Assembly: GCA_014155875.1 (NCBI GenBank)
Contig: JACEFZ010017880.1
Span: 35,633-99,632, forward strand
Direction of reading: 5' to 3'
Length of the DNA stretch: 64,000 nt
From: Cepaea nemoralis
Taxonomy: Eukaryota; Mollusca; Gastropoda; Stylommatophora; Helicidae
Within the stretch, counting starts at the first letter, position 1; each line of letters begins with the position of its first letter. This document shows, one piece after another, positions 20,711 to 30,743 of the stretch. Made by a program: the position numbers and the translations under genes. The notes under the pieces are model-generated. The model saw only the letters and a list, made by a program, of their open reading frames with translations. It was not told where the DNA came from and ran no database searches.

Positions 20711-21508
20711 TAAACAATATAAAATAACACAAAGTAATGCAGCTTTCCCGGTCTCCCTGGCCAAGGATTTAGTAGCTTTCTCCGTAACCCGAATACTCTC
20801 GTGGTTGACGTGAGCGCACGAGAACTGGAAGCGGTTCGAGTCGAGCCAGTGACTTATGAGAGTATGGAGCCGGTCGCTCAGAAAGCAATGGCAAACTATT
20901 GAGCGTAATCCTGCCAAGAAATTAACAGTCAGCAGAACGATGTTGATGTTGACAGCGATGTCTTATAAAGGATATGCAAAACATTTTTATTTTTAAATGC
21001 AGCTTTACATAACATAATTACGACATATACAGGACGTTGCGGCGACTAGTCTTCGTCAACAAGCAAATACATACACAAAACACAACATATAGTCACGGAG
21101 AAAACGGTGGCTACATTAAGGCGTAACGATGGGATGAGAAGAATACAAAGATGAAAAAATTAGAGCAATGGAGATAAAATGAAAATTTGAGAAAAAAGTC
21201 TTCATACTTACCTGAGAATCTCAAAATGTGTACAATCGTTCAATACACATTTTGGGATTCTCAGGTAAATAGGAACACTTTTTTCTCAAATTTTCATTTT
21301 CTCTCCATTGCTCTCATTTTTTCATCTTTTTATTCTTCTCATCCCATCGTTACGCCTTAATTTATTCACCGGAGGGTCTTCTCAGTGACTATATGTTGTG
21401 TTTTGTGTATGTATTTGCTTGCTGATGAAGGCTAGTCGCCGCAACGTCCTGTATATATCGTAATTCTTTTGTGTAATGTTGCATTACTTTGTGTTATTGT
21501 TTTTTGTT
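20711..21508. mobile_element. long palindromic (MITE-like) element interrupted by a SINE
   Basis: Arms of about 260 bp pair around a centre near 21238. The outer ends TAAACAA...AATAACACAAAGTAATG (from 20711) and CATTACTTTGTGTTATT...TTGTTTACA (to 21508) match. Inside, CAGGACGTTGCGGCGACTAG pairs with CTAGTCGCCGCAACGTCCTG, and the centre GAGAATCTCAAAATGTGT pairs with ACACATTTTGGGATTCTC. There is no coding capacity. The left arm is split by a SINE at 20747-20995 and the right arm is uninterrupted. Confidence 0.85.
20747..20995 (+). mobile_element. tRNA-derived SINE family 1 with 11-bp TSD, inside the palindrome
   Basis: Starts CCCGGTCTCCCTGGCCAAGG (A-box-like TGGCCAAGGAT), B-box-like GGTTCGAGTCGAG, core 'cgctcagaaagcaatggcaaactattgagcgtaa', end 'gacagcgatgtcttataaaggatatgcaaaac' with a short T/A-rich tail. 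AATGCAGCTTT flanks it on both sides (20736-20746, 20996-21006). The intact right arm serves as an empty site. Confidence 0.9.
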
Positions 21509-21559
21509 TACATTTTCACAGCTTTACCGCATTTCCAAACAATGTTATTCATATTTCTA

Positions 21560-21760
21560 CCACGTCTAGTGCACTGGAGTGATTTGTATGTGTGGATTAG
21601 CTTTCCCCATTACCAGTGTCCCTCTCCTTCAGGTGAACCCACTCCGACTTCTGAGGTACATGTAATTTGCGTCTTCAAGTCAAGGACGAGAGTCAACATT
21701 TTAGTCCAGCTGACAGGTGTAGAAGTTGAACCTCGGCATCAGCACACCGGATGTTTAAGA
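21560..21760 (+). repeat. dispersed repeat, single arm of the 13.9-kb inverted-repeat family
   Basis: Matches 13,985-14,160 in the same sense: CCACTCCGACTTCTGAGGTA, then ATTTGCGTCTTCAAGTCAAGGACGAG and CAACATTTTAGTCCAGCT. It lies directly beside the palindromic element. Confidence 0.75.
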
Positions 21761-21925
21761 ACGAGTGCTTTTATCCATTCTACCAAGCTGACCTCCCTAT
21801 CCATCAAATAAGACCAGCTGTCCACGGTTGGTCGGTCTTGGCAACGGCACTGTCAATAGGTATGTCATCCTCTGGGAACTGGGCTGGATTCTGATGACGT
21901 AAAATCATTATCATAATGTGCCATG

Positions 21926-22640
21926 CCGGTAAGCATGAGCGGTCATGTTAGCCTATCTCGCATGAACACCAGAGTCGTGGATCAGCTCCGTGTTCTTGTC
22001 TCGACCATGCCACTTGGCCAAGCCATAAAGATATTTACTTATCTCGCCTTCCCCTTGTTCTTTTTCCCTCAATCTTGCCTGTTGTCATAAATTTCTCCAA
22101 TTTATTTCTTCTTATAACGTGCCCAAAAATATTATTGTCTACGTTTAATTTCTTTAATAAGGTTATGGTTCTCATTTGCTTCTTGTAGGATTTGCTTGCC
22201 GGCCTCCGTGGCTAAGAGGCTTGCGGACGCGATTAGTGAGCCCGCTTACCTGCGTTCGAAACACAGCTGCTGACCTATTTGGCAGCCGACTTCGTCTCGC
22301 TGGGACTTAACATGTTGGATATGTAAGCCGAACGTTCAGAAAGCAATGGAAAACTACTGAATCTAAACTTGGGAAGACATCAACAATAATAGTAAAATGC
22401 TGGTGTTGACAAGCGATGTCCTGTAAATAATATATGGGAAAAAAAAGAAAAGATAAAAGGACTTGCTTTTGGGGTTGTTATTTTTTAACATGTCTGTCCA
22501 TTGTATTCTTTGCATGTTCATCAGAAACGGCATCTTCACCGCCATTAGATGTTTTTTCGGCTTATCCGCGCATTGTACGTGTCTCACGTCTATACACAAG
22601 TACAGGTTCTATGCAGCACTTTAACATAAAAGGCCTAACA
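21926..22640 (-). pseudogene. LINE family A 3' fragment split by a SINE
   Basis: The minus strand carries the C-terminal region (degenerate LVTTGKIEG-like and RKLNVDN regions) ending at GGCATGGCACATTATGATAA, the family 3' end. It is interrupted at 22198 by a SINE and resumes at about 22469 with codons for the WTMSS...MPFLMNMQRIQWTD region. Many stops are present. Confidence 0.8.
22198..22457 (+). mobile_element. tRNA-derived SINE family 1 with TSD, inside a LINE fragment
   Basis: Begins GCCGGCCTCCGTGGCTAAGA (A-box TGGCTAAGAGG), B-box-like GCGTTCGAAACAC, core 'cgttcagaaagcaatggaaaactactga', end 'gcgatgtcctgtaaataatat' with an A-rich tail. AGGATTTGCTT (22187-22197) and AGGACTTGCTT (22458-22468) flank it, an 11-bp duplication with one mismatch. 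The LINE continues across the gap. Confidence 0.9.
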
Positions 22641-22954
22641 CAAATCTAGCCCAGGATTAACCTCAGCAATCCGCGTGTTTCCCGCCTCATCATGACCTGG
22701 TTATACCCGGCACGCCTCTCTGCAGATGGGAAGTTCCAGTACTGGTCTGGCTCACCCTTCTGGTTTCTGAACCTCAGGAGGGGAAGAGGAGCTATGCTAC
22801 ACAACCTCCGTGCAGATGGTGCTGTTGTATTGAATCGGGAGACAAGCTACCCTCACCTATGAAAAATGGAATCACTGCTTAGGTCTCAGGCCAACTGTAC
22901 GCCAGGGCATGGGACTTCAGCGTTCAAACTCAGTGTTCCAGGCAACTCACAACT
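22641..22954. other. unassigned sequence
   Basis: A moderately GC-rich stretch with no recognisable repeat family or open frame. Confidence 0.4.
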
Positions 22955-24995
22955 TATAAACACACAAACCAGTTAATCAACCCAGGCACCAACTAATCAA
23001 TCCACCCATTAAGTAATCAACACCCACCAGCTAATAACCCGCCCACTAACTAATCAGCACACTCACCAGCTAATCAACCCACTTAATAACTAATAAACAC
23101 ACCCACTAACTAATCAAACCACCCACCAATTAATCAAACCACCCACCAACTAATCAACACATCCACCAACCAATCAACTCACCCACGAACTAATCAACCC
23201 ATCCACAAACTAATAAACCAATCATCCTACTAATACACTCATCCACCAATTAATCAACTCTTCAGGCAACTAATTAACCCATTTACCAACTAATCAACCT
23301 GCACACCACCTAAACAACCAACCCACCAACTAATCAACCAACCCACTAACTAGTTTATTCACACACTAACTAATCAACCCACCCACCAATTTATCAATCC
23401 ACCCACCTACTAATCAAGCAATCTATCACTTTATCAACCCGCACACCAACTAATCAACCCACACACCAATTAATTAAAAAAAAAGAAATAAACTCATCCA
23501 CCAACTAATCAACCTATTCAACAACTCATCAAACCATCCACCAACTAAACAACAAATCCACCAAGTATACACACCATCCAAAAACTACACAACAAATCCA
23601 GCGACTAAACAACCCATTCACAAACAAAACAACCCATCCACAAATCAAACAACTCATCCACCAACTAAATAACCCATCCACCAACTAAATAACCCATCCG
23701 CCAACTAAACCCACCCACCAACTAATCAACCAGTGCACTAACTAATCATCCCATCCACCAACTAATCAACACATCCAGCATCTAATCAACCCTTCCATCA
23801 CATAATCAAGCCACACAACAACTAGTCAAACAACCCAACACCTAATCAACCCACCCACCAACTAAACAGCCCACCCACCAACTAATCAATCAACCCACAA
23901 TCTAATCAACCCACACACCAACTAATCAACCAACCCATCAACTAATTAACTCTCCCACTATATAATCAACCCACTCACCAACTAATCAAATCATCCACCA
24001 ACTAATCAACCCATTCACTAAATAATCAACCTATCCACCAATTAATCAACCCATCCATCAACTAATCAGCCCACCCACCAACTAATCAGCCCATCCACAA
24101 ACTAATCAACCCATCAAACAACTAATCATCCCATACACCAACTAATCAACCAATCCACCAAACTAATCAATCCATCCACCAACTAATCAGCCCATTCACC
24201 AACTAATCAAGCCATCCGCCAACTAATCACCTCGTGCACCATCTACAACCCACCCACTAACTAATCAACCCATTTACAAACTAATTAACCCATCTACCAT
24301 ATAATCAACCCATCCACAAACTAATCAATTCACCCACCTACTAATCAACCCATGCACACACTAATCAACCCATCCACCAACTAATCAACATATCCGCTAT
24401 CTAATCAACCAACCCACCTACTAATCAACCCATCCACCAACTATTCATGCCACCTAACATCTAATTAACCCACCCACCATCTAATTAACCCACCAATCAA
24501 ATAATCATTCCACCCGCCAACTAATCAACCAGCACATCAACTAAACAACCCATCCACCAACTCATCATCCAATCTACCAATTAATCAACCCGCACACCAA
24601 CTAATCAACACACCAACCAAATATTCAATCCACCCACCAACTACTCAGCGCACTCACCAACTAATCAACCCACCCACCTATTAATCAACCCATACATAAA
24701 CTAATCAACCCACCCACCAACTAATCAACCAACCCACTAACCAGTCATCTAACCCACCGACTAATATACCAACCCACCAACTAATCAATCCGCACATCAA
24801 CTAATCAACACACCAACCAACTATTCAACCCGCCCACCAACTACTCAGCGCACCCACCAACTAATCAACCCACCCACCTACTATCAACCCACCCACCAAC
24901 TAATCTACCCACCCACCAACTAATCAACCCACCCACCAACTAATCAACCCACTCACTAACTAATCAACTAACCCACCAACTAATCAACCAACCAT
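22955..24995. repeat. 20-bp minisatellite, about 100 copies
   Basis: The unit CCACCAACTAATCAACCCAC repeats for about 2 kb with frequent point changes and occasional indels (a short A run near 23477). All subunits share the ACTAATCAA core. Strong strand asymmetry: the plus strand is almost free of G. Confidence 0.95.
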
Positions 24996-25059
24996 GACAT
25001 GTAAGGACACGTGATTCAGTCACGTGATTAATATGAGTACAATTAACTAAAGGTAACAA

Positions 25060-25325
25060 TAAGTCTCCACGCATTGGGACTGATTGAGTACATGGTTCTA
25101 ACCCCATACTTGTATACACTAATCCACACTCAGTGTGTCATGAGATCAAACCAATTTACCTCTGTCGCTTTTACTTTCCAAGACATTTCCTGGCACCATG
25201 TTAGCCTGTGTAGAGCTAGGAGTTCCGGCACAGTTTACAGCGTCCTCCGCGGATGGGATTCGAATTCATGTTCCATTTAGCTGACAGGGAAGTGTACCAG
25301 CTAATGTGCTACCGTCACTCCCGAT
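25060..25325 (-). repeat. SINE family 3, near full length (minus)
   Basis: The reverse complement starts GGGAGTGACGGTAGCACATTAGCTGGTACAC (head), has a B-box-like TGAATTCGAATCCCATCCGCG, then 'ggtgccaggaaatgtcttggaaagtaaaagcg' and ends 'gggttagaaccatgtac'. Confidence 0.75.
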
Positions 25326-25344
25326 CGGGATGAAGGCTTATGAA

Positions 25345-25775
25345 ATAGTATCATCATCAAGTGCCCTGCCAGCTAGCGTAGGCGTTCATGGCTCTCCACA
25401 GATCTCGGTCTTTGGTTTTCTGGATCAACTCTGCTGCTGATATTCCTCCGTGCCACCGTCTCAATCCATCCAGCATCATTTCTCTTGGTCTGCCTCTGCC
25501 TCTCTTCCCCTCAATCTTTCCAGTTGTTACGATGTTCTCCAATGCCTCTCTTCTCATCACATGACCAAAGAAAGCTGTTTGTCTCTTTCTTATTCATCTA
25601 GTTTCATTAGCCTGTTTCAGGCAGTCGTTGTTAGTTACTTTGGCAGTCCAAGGAATTCGCAACATTCGTCTCAGGAACCACATCTCTGTTGCTTCTAATG
25701 TCTTCTTAATTTGTTCATTTACATTCCAAGATTCACTGCCATACAGCAAAACTGGAAATAGTATCTTAACCATAA
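25345..25775 (-). pseudogene. LINE family A-related 3' fragment
   Basis: The 67-residue minus-strand piece MRREALENIVTTGKIEGKRG continues with RGRPREMMLDGLRRWHGG and ends ...WRAMNAYASWQGT, the C-terminus of the family-A type RT ORF but a distinct subfamily. Upstream (25560-25775) the frame is broken but the WFLRRMLRIPWT region is recognisable. The 3' end is followed by a (GAT)n-like tail (plus strand ATCATCATC at 25349). Confidence 0.8.
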
Positions 25776-25879
25776 ATTAAGAGTTGTTACCACCAATGAA
25801 CTTTTTCTCGGGAAATTAATAAAGTGGGTTCCCCTTGTCCTCCAAGTTAGCTTTATTATCTAACACTACACCGGCTAAT

Positions 25880-26060
25880 TGGACTAAAATGCTGACTTCT
25901 CGTCCGTGGCTTGGAAGTGCAAATTACAAGTAATTCAGAAGTCGGAGTGGGTTCGCCTGATAGCGATGGACACTGGTAACAGAGAAAGCTGTTCCACACA
26001 TAAAAATCCAGGTCAGTGCACTAAAAGTAGTGGCACGTACACGGACTGCGCTTGAGTCTT
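25880..26060 (-). repeat. dispersed arm of the 13.9-kb inverted-repeat family (reverse)
   Basis: Matches the right arm at 14,555-14,712: GTGCAAATTACAAGTAATTC, GAAGTCGGAGTGGGTTCGCC, ACACTGGTAACAGAG and CACTAAAAGTAGTGGCACGT. Confidence 0.75.
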
Positions 26061-26204
26061 AGCGAAAAATAAAGTAACTGCACCATAAATGAAGAGTGGT
26101 TACTACCATTGAACCTTTTCTCGAGAAATTAATGACGTGGTTTCCCCTTGACCTCTAAGTTTGCTAAATTATCTAATATTAGAAGGTCAACATGGACGAA
26201 AGTA

Positions 26205-26545
26205 AATGAGCATATTCTTAAACAAGTGAATCGGTACAATTATCTTGGAACAGTCAAACATCTGATGAGTGATGCCTTGAAAAGATTAGAACAAGAATTG
26301 CCATGGCGAAGGTAGCCTCTTGCAAAATGGAAGATATACTGACCAATGTAAAGATGTAATTTTCAACGAGAAAAAGAGTGTTAAGATGCTACATAGAACC
26401 TGTGCTTTTGTATGGATGTGAAGTGTGGACAATGAGCAAACAGCCTAAAAAACATTTGATGGCTGTGAAATTGTGGTTTCTGAGGAAAATACAAAGAATA
26501 TCATGGACAGACAGAATACCCATTGACCAAGTCCTACAAGTTTAA
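26205..26545 (+). pseudogene. LINE family A thumb-region fragment (plus)
   Basis: Interrupted translation gives ILKQVNRYNYLGTV, then (after frameshifts) equivalents of MKDILTNVKM, RVLRCYIEPVLLYGCE-WTMS, HLMAVKLWFLRKIQRISWTD and QVLQ. It is flanked by the oppositely oriented fragment at 26.62 kb. Confidence 0.75.
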
Positions 26546-26619
26546 AGGCTAACGCTCTGATCCAGTCGGCCAGTGGATATGCAGGGGAGATAGGCCTTGG
26601 CAGCCATCTCACACACTCA

Positions 26620-27240
26620 CAGTTGTCTTGGATCAGACCTGTGTTCTTGTCAGTTACGGAACACGATTATGCAATGTGGCCGTGCCATCCAGGTGTGTAC
26701 TTCTCTGTCGTCCTCTTGTTTTTTCCCCATTAATGTCTCCAGTTGTCAGTAAGTTTTTAAGTTCATATCTCCGTATAACTTGTCCAAAGATCTAAAATGC
26801 CTATATCTAATTTCTCTGACCTAATTACGGATTTCATTTGCTTCTTGTATAACTTTCTCATTCGTTTGTTGGTCCGTCCATGGTATTCTTCGCCTTTTCC
26901 CACAGAAACCACATATTCACTGCCTTCAGATGCTTCTGAGCTTGTCTATTTGTTGTCCATATTTCGCATGTATATAAAACAGGTTACAAAATAGTAACAG
27001 ATTCTAGTATTTGTCATCTCATTAAGACCATTTGCTTTAATTGTACATTTACACACGATATGTTCCTGTGATAATACCATGACTTCTGTCTTCTGATTAT
27101 TCAAGCTGAAGCCCAATTTTTAACTTTCTAAAACCACTTCATCTGTAATTTTCCGCAGCTTCTTCTGACTTGTTATCAAGACGGTGTTCTCAAAATACAG
27201 TCAGTTATTAGTAATACGAATACCATCCATGATTTTTTTT
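26620..27240 (-). pseudogene. LINE family A fragment (minus)
   Basis: The minus strand contains degraded segments for the post-RT region (KNTMDGPTNE-like, EKVIQEANEI) and the C-terminus. Upstream parts match the EVMVLSQEHIV...LGFSLNNQKTE region. Many stops and frameshifts are present. Confidence 0.6.
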
Positions 27241-27745
27241 TCTATAGATTACAATTCCAATTCCAATTTTCGAAGAAAATAAAATTCCAAATTCGGTCTC
27301 GTCTAACCTGCCTCCTCAGCTTTGGTTATTGTTGAGATCCGTGGTGTTTGTGGGAATTTTTTTTTACACTCTTTCTTGTCTTGTGCGCTTTTACGAGTTA
27401 GTCCTATCTCTGACTGGTTATGTAAGCGATTGTGTCTTTGAAGTCAGCTGGGGGATTGATCGGCGGCTGTTCTTTGTTCCCGTCTCCTCTGGTGGTTTCT
27501 TTTGTTAGTGAAGGCTTCTGGCTCGTCAGGCTTGACTGGTTGCAGTCCTTATAAGGACTTTTTATTTGTTATTTGTACCTCCTCATTTGTGTATTGCCTG
27601 TAGGAGCTTTTCAATGTGATTTTCCTCCTTGCGCCTTTTTTCACTTTCGCGTTTGTTTTCTTGCTGTCTTTCGATTGCTTCCTCTGTGGTCAGCCATGAG
27701 ACGGCCTCTCCGTCATCTATATAGTACTCGAGGTTGGCCTCACTG
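27241..27745 (-). repeat. 3' part of the coiled-coil-ORF element; also dispersed at 34.4 kb
   Basis: The 27245-27545 segment recurs at 34,405-34,700 in the same orientation (CAAATTCGGTCTCGT.TAACC, TGGTTATTGTTGAGATCCGT). The frame after the adjacent ORF's stop continues in another register (HYDSEANLEYYIDDGEAVSW) to a TGA near 27590, so a frameshift separates the two. Confidence 0.6.
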
Positions 27746-28243
27746 TCATAGTGTATTCCCCCTGAGTTTCTTGGGTACCTTCTTTCCTTTTTCTTCCTGT
27801 CGCCTTATGAATTCCTTGTGTCCGAGTCCCTCTATAAATCCCTGTCTCTTTACCGCTTCTATGCACTCTTCCAAGGTAGGCGCCTCTGTAGGCCACTCCA
27901 TGCCGTCGACAGGGTATTCATCTTGTCTTTCTTCGGCTGTCTGGCGGGATGTTGGTTTCCCCTTGAATGTCTCGGGTGTTGTGGTTCGGCTGCTGGTTTT
28001 ATCTTGCAGTTCCGGCTCGGCTATTTGTTGGGTTTCATCTTGCGGCTTCTCTGTGGTCTCTTGCATGGCTTCTGTTGGTGTGTTTTGAATTGAGTTCATT
28101 TCAACTTTTAGCTGCTCTCTCTCCGCTTTAATGGTGCGTAGCATTTCTTCGTTTTCTTTCTTCAACTCGGCCATATGTTCCACTTCTTGCTTGATGTTTT
28201 GCTGGATCTTCTTCATAATTATCTCATTATATAGCTGGCTTTG
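27746..28243 (-). pseudogene. coiled-coil protein ORF of an unrecognised repetitive element, 5'-truncated and frameshifted
   Basis: The minus-strand frame runs from the SINE junction to a stop at 27746. It begins with QLYNEIIMKKIQQNIKQEVE and has a heptad-like stretch (AELKKENEEMLRTIKAEREQ) over roughly the first third. A Glu/Thr/Pro-rich middle follows, then a more ordered segment (PTLEECIEAVKRQGFIEGLG, HKEFIRRQEEKGKKVPKK). A one-base shift near the end would let it continue with an acidic, charged C-terminus (DDGEAVSWLTTEEAIER). Because the 3' region is dispersed (27.2 and 34.4 kb) I read it as part of a mobile or repetitive element, perhaps an ORF1-type protein. The true start is lost: the first residues in the open frame (MGLRTASITP) come from the abutting SINE. 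Confidence 0.55.
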
Positions 28244-28462
28244 TAACGAAGGGGTTATGGACGCAGTTCGTAACCCCACATAGCGCGTTCAAAACACAGC
28301 TGTGGGCGATTTAGCAGCAGACCGCATTGCGTTGGGTTTTTCTTATAAAATGGTATGAGTGCCGGTCGTTCAGAAATCAATGGCAAACTACTGAACGTAA
28401 ACTTGCCAAGAAATCACAAACAGCCAAAAGATGATGGGGTTGACTGCGACGTCCTGTATAGG
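28244..28462 (+). mobile_element. tRNA-derived SINE family 1 (plus)
   Basis: Core 'gccggtcgttcagaaatcaatggcaaactactgaacgtaaac' and end 'gactgcgacgtcctgtataggatat' are intact. The B-box is degraded (GCGTTCAAAACAC). It abuts the coiled-coil ORF on the left and the LINE 3' tail on the right. Confidence 0.85.
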
Positions 28463-29093
28463 ATATCTATCCATCCATTATGTGCCATACCGGTAAGCGT
28501 GGGCGGTCATGATTCGCCATTTCACTCGATCACCAGAATCGTGGATCAGTTCAGCGTTATTTTCTGTCTCGACCAATCCACGTGGTCAAGTCTTCCAGGT
28601 ATTTACTTCTCTGTCTTTCCCTTGTTCTCTTATCCTCGATATTGCCAGTTGTCACCAAGTTCTCTAATTTATTTCTTCTCAAAACATGTCCTAAAAATGT
28701 TGACTGTCTACGCCTAATATTTCTCATAAGTTTCAGATTTTCATTTGTTTCTTGTAGGACTTGATCGTTGGGTTTTCTGTCTGTCCATAGTATTCTTTGC
28801 ACTCTCCCCAGAAACCATATGTCCACAGCCATCAGATGTTTTTCAGCTTTGACTGCTCATTGTCCACGCTTCACATCCATACAAACATATAGGGTCTATG
28901 TAGCACCTCAACACTCTTTCTCTCGTACCAATTGACAACTTTTTATTGGTCAGTATGATTTTCATCTTGCAAAAGGCAACCTTGGCGATTCTTGTTCAAA
29001 TCCCTTCATGTCATCTCCCATCATCTGTTACGACTGTTGCGAGATAATTGTACCGATTTACCTGTTTAAGAATATTCCCATTTACCTGTATAT
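28463..29093 (-). pseudogene. LINE family A, 3' half of a copy split by an insertion
   Basis: The minus strand encodes the C-terminal region (WFLGRVQRILWTD, VLQETNENLKLMR, LENLVTTGNIEDKRTRER) and ends GGCACATAATGGATGGATAG, the family 3' end with a GGAT-type tail. At 29093 it breaks inside the thumb region and resumes at 30744. Confidence 0.85.
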
Positions 29094-30743
29094 CTTCTTC
29101 TTTGCGTTCATCCGGAGTGTTTTTTCAGATGTGATTGCGGTGTGTCTGGTTAGGCACCCTGGGTTCGAAACCCTTAGGTCAACACATCCGGCTTTTAGCG
29201 TCCATTTTTGACCAGGTTCGCATTCCTGGGAGACTCTCACTTCAAAGGTACCGTCCACCTCCCAGTTGGTCGAGTTGGAACAGTCGGAGACTTCACGGTC
29301 ATATCCCTCAAAGGAAGGCAGGGACAGTCCATAGCATTTTCCGTCATCCTGGGTGGCTTCCATAATTGCAGAGCCGACACATAATGCTCCGGTGCTGGGC
29401 TCACCGAGGGAATCGTCACGTCCTGCTCATGGCTGCTTTAATTCCTCACTTCAATATATTGGGCATTTCGTTAACCCCGGGCCGTTCCCGCACAAACCAG
29501 ACAGGTCTGCAGACGGTATCCACTCAGCGAGTTTTCGACACGGACATGTGCTTGTCGTTGCGCCCGTCAGAGCTGGTCCAGGCACGACGGACATTCGGAA
29601 AACTACCTAGTCAGAGCTGTTCCGAACAAGAGCGACATTCGGAAACTAGGTAGTCAGAGCTGTTCCTAGCACGAGAGACATTCGGACGAGACATTTCACT
29701 CGGACGTAAATGCGTAGTGCCAATTTTTATTTTGCCACCCGTAGGACGGCACTTCCGGCTTCGGCGGGCATTTTTTAATGAGGTTAGCCTTCCTCGGGTT
29801 TCGAGGCACGTTAGACTTATTGTTGTGATGTCGCCCACATCTCAGCTGGTCAAGATAGAGCGATAAGAGACATCACGGTCGACCCTCAAGGGAAGGCAGG
29901 GGCAGACCATTGGCATTCCCTCGCTATCCAAGGAGGCTTCCATAATTGCAGTGCCGGCACATATTGCTCTGAGACTGGGCTCACCCGAGGAGTTGCCTCG
30001 TCCTGCTCATGGCTGCTTTAGTTCGTTCCTCACTTCCATGTGTTGGGCATCTCGCTTGCCACCGGTCGCTCAATCACACACCAGGAAGCTTTCGCTTCGG
30101 GCTGCGCAATGGATTCGCTAGCCGTGCGTTCCATTTCGTGTTATTGAGACTATTTTTCCACCTTGTTTTTCCACCTTTGTCTACACTCTCTATGAGTTAG
30201 ATACAGACAGTTTTCGTAGCCATTTTCATTCTACTGGGGCACTTCTTCAACCTTTTTGTACTCGCTCACGAAGTAGGCTACATGTGCTGCCGGCTCAGCA
30301 CATTACCGCCGTACAGCAGTGAGCGAGAAACGGGCAGGCCCTCTCATCCGTGGATTCCTCATATCCCCCAGCTGAGAGCCTTCGGACAGGTATCTGAACT
30401 GGGCATGTAGCGTGCTCAGTATTTCACCTCCGTTTTTTTGGGTAGGTGAGTATCGGCCCGGCTCTCTCATCCAAGGGTAGTAGCTTAGAGGCGTTCAGCT
30501 ACGTCTCTCAGATGGAGGCCTTTGTGTAAGTGTCTTGACAAAGTTTTTGGCTTCGTGCGCCTGAGTTTAAATTCTGACTGCTATCCTCAGTCTACCTGCA
30601 GAGCAGCAGGTTGTGTCTCTCTTAGTCTGGTCCCTTTCCCAAGAGCTGTCCAATATGTAGTTTATATCCGTTGTCACAGCGCTTGGGGTCGGTGGGACAC
30701 TCAAGCTCCCCCACCGCGGCAAGTGGAGACACATCGGGGGAGT
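29094..30743 (-). mobile_element. 1.65-kb non-autonomous retroelement inserted in a LINE
   Basis: Seen: TACCTGTATAT (29083-29093) and TACCTATATAT (30744-30754) bracket the segment, an 11-bp duplication with one mismatch, and the host LINE sequence is continuous across it. On the minus strand the insert begins CTCCCCCGATGTGTCTCCAC, closely matching the 5' end of the RTE-like LINE at 47998. It ends TCCGGATGAACGCAAAGAAGAAG. Inside, a ~320-bp block occurs twice with ~580-bp offset (about 29166-29500 and 29746-30070; 'cctcaa.ggaaggcagggacag', 'cttccataattgcag', 'cgtcctgctcatggctgcttta'). There is no reverse transcriptase; short frames are not protein-like. It was probably mobilised by the RTE-like LINE, which is inference. 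Confidence 0.75.

Noticed and set aside
22955..24995. CRISPR-like array (regular ~20-bp repeats)
   Set aside because: There are no distinct spacers; every position belongs to the same degenerate unit, and the genome is eukaryotic.
27573..28088. 171-residue plus-strand frame opposite the coiled-coil ORF
   Set aside because: It is the antisense of the more convincing minus-strand charged coiled-coil frame. It is rich in Ser, Phe and Cys, as expected for such a shadow.
29353..29653. Plus-strand frames of 85 and 95 codons
   Set aside because: They overlap the duplicated block of the non-autonomous element and share no known motif. The repeat explanation is sufficient.
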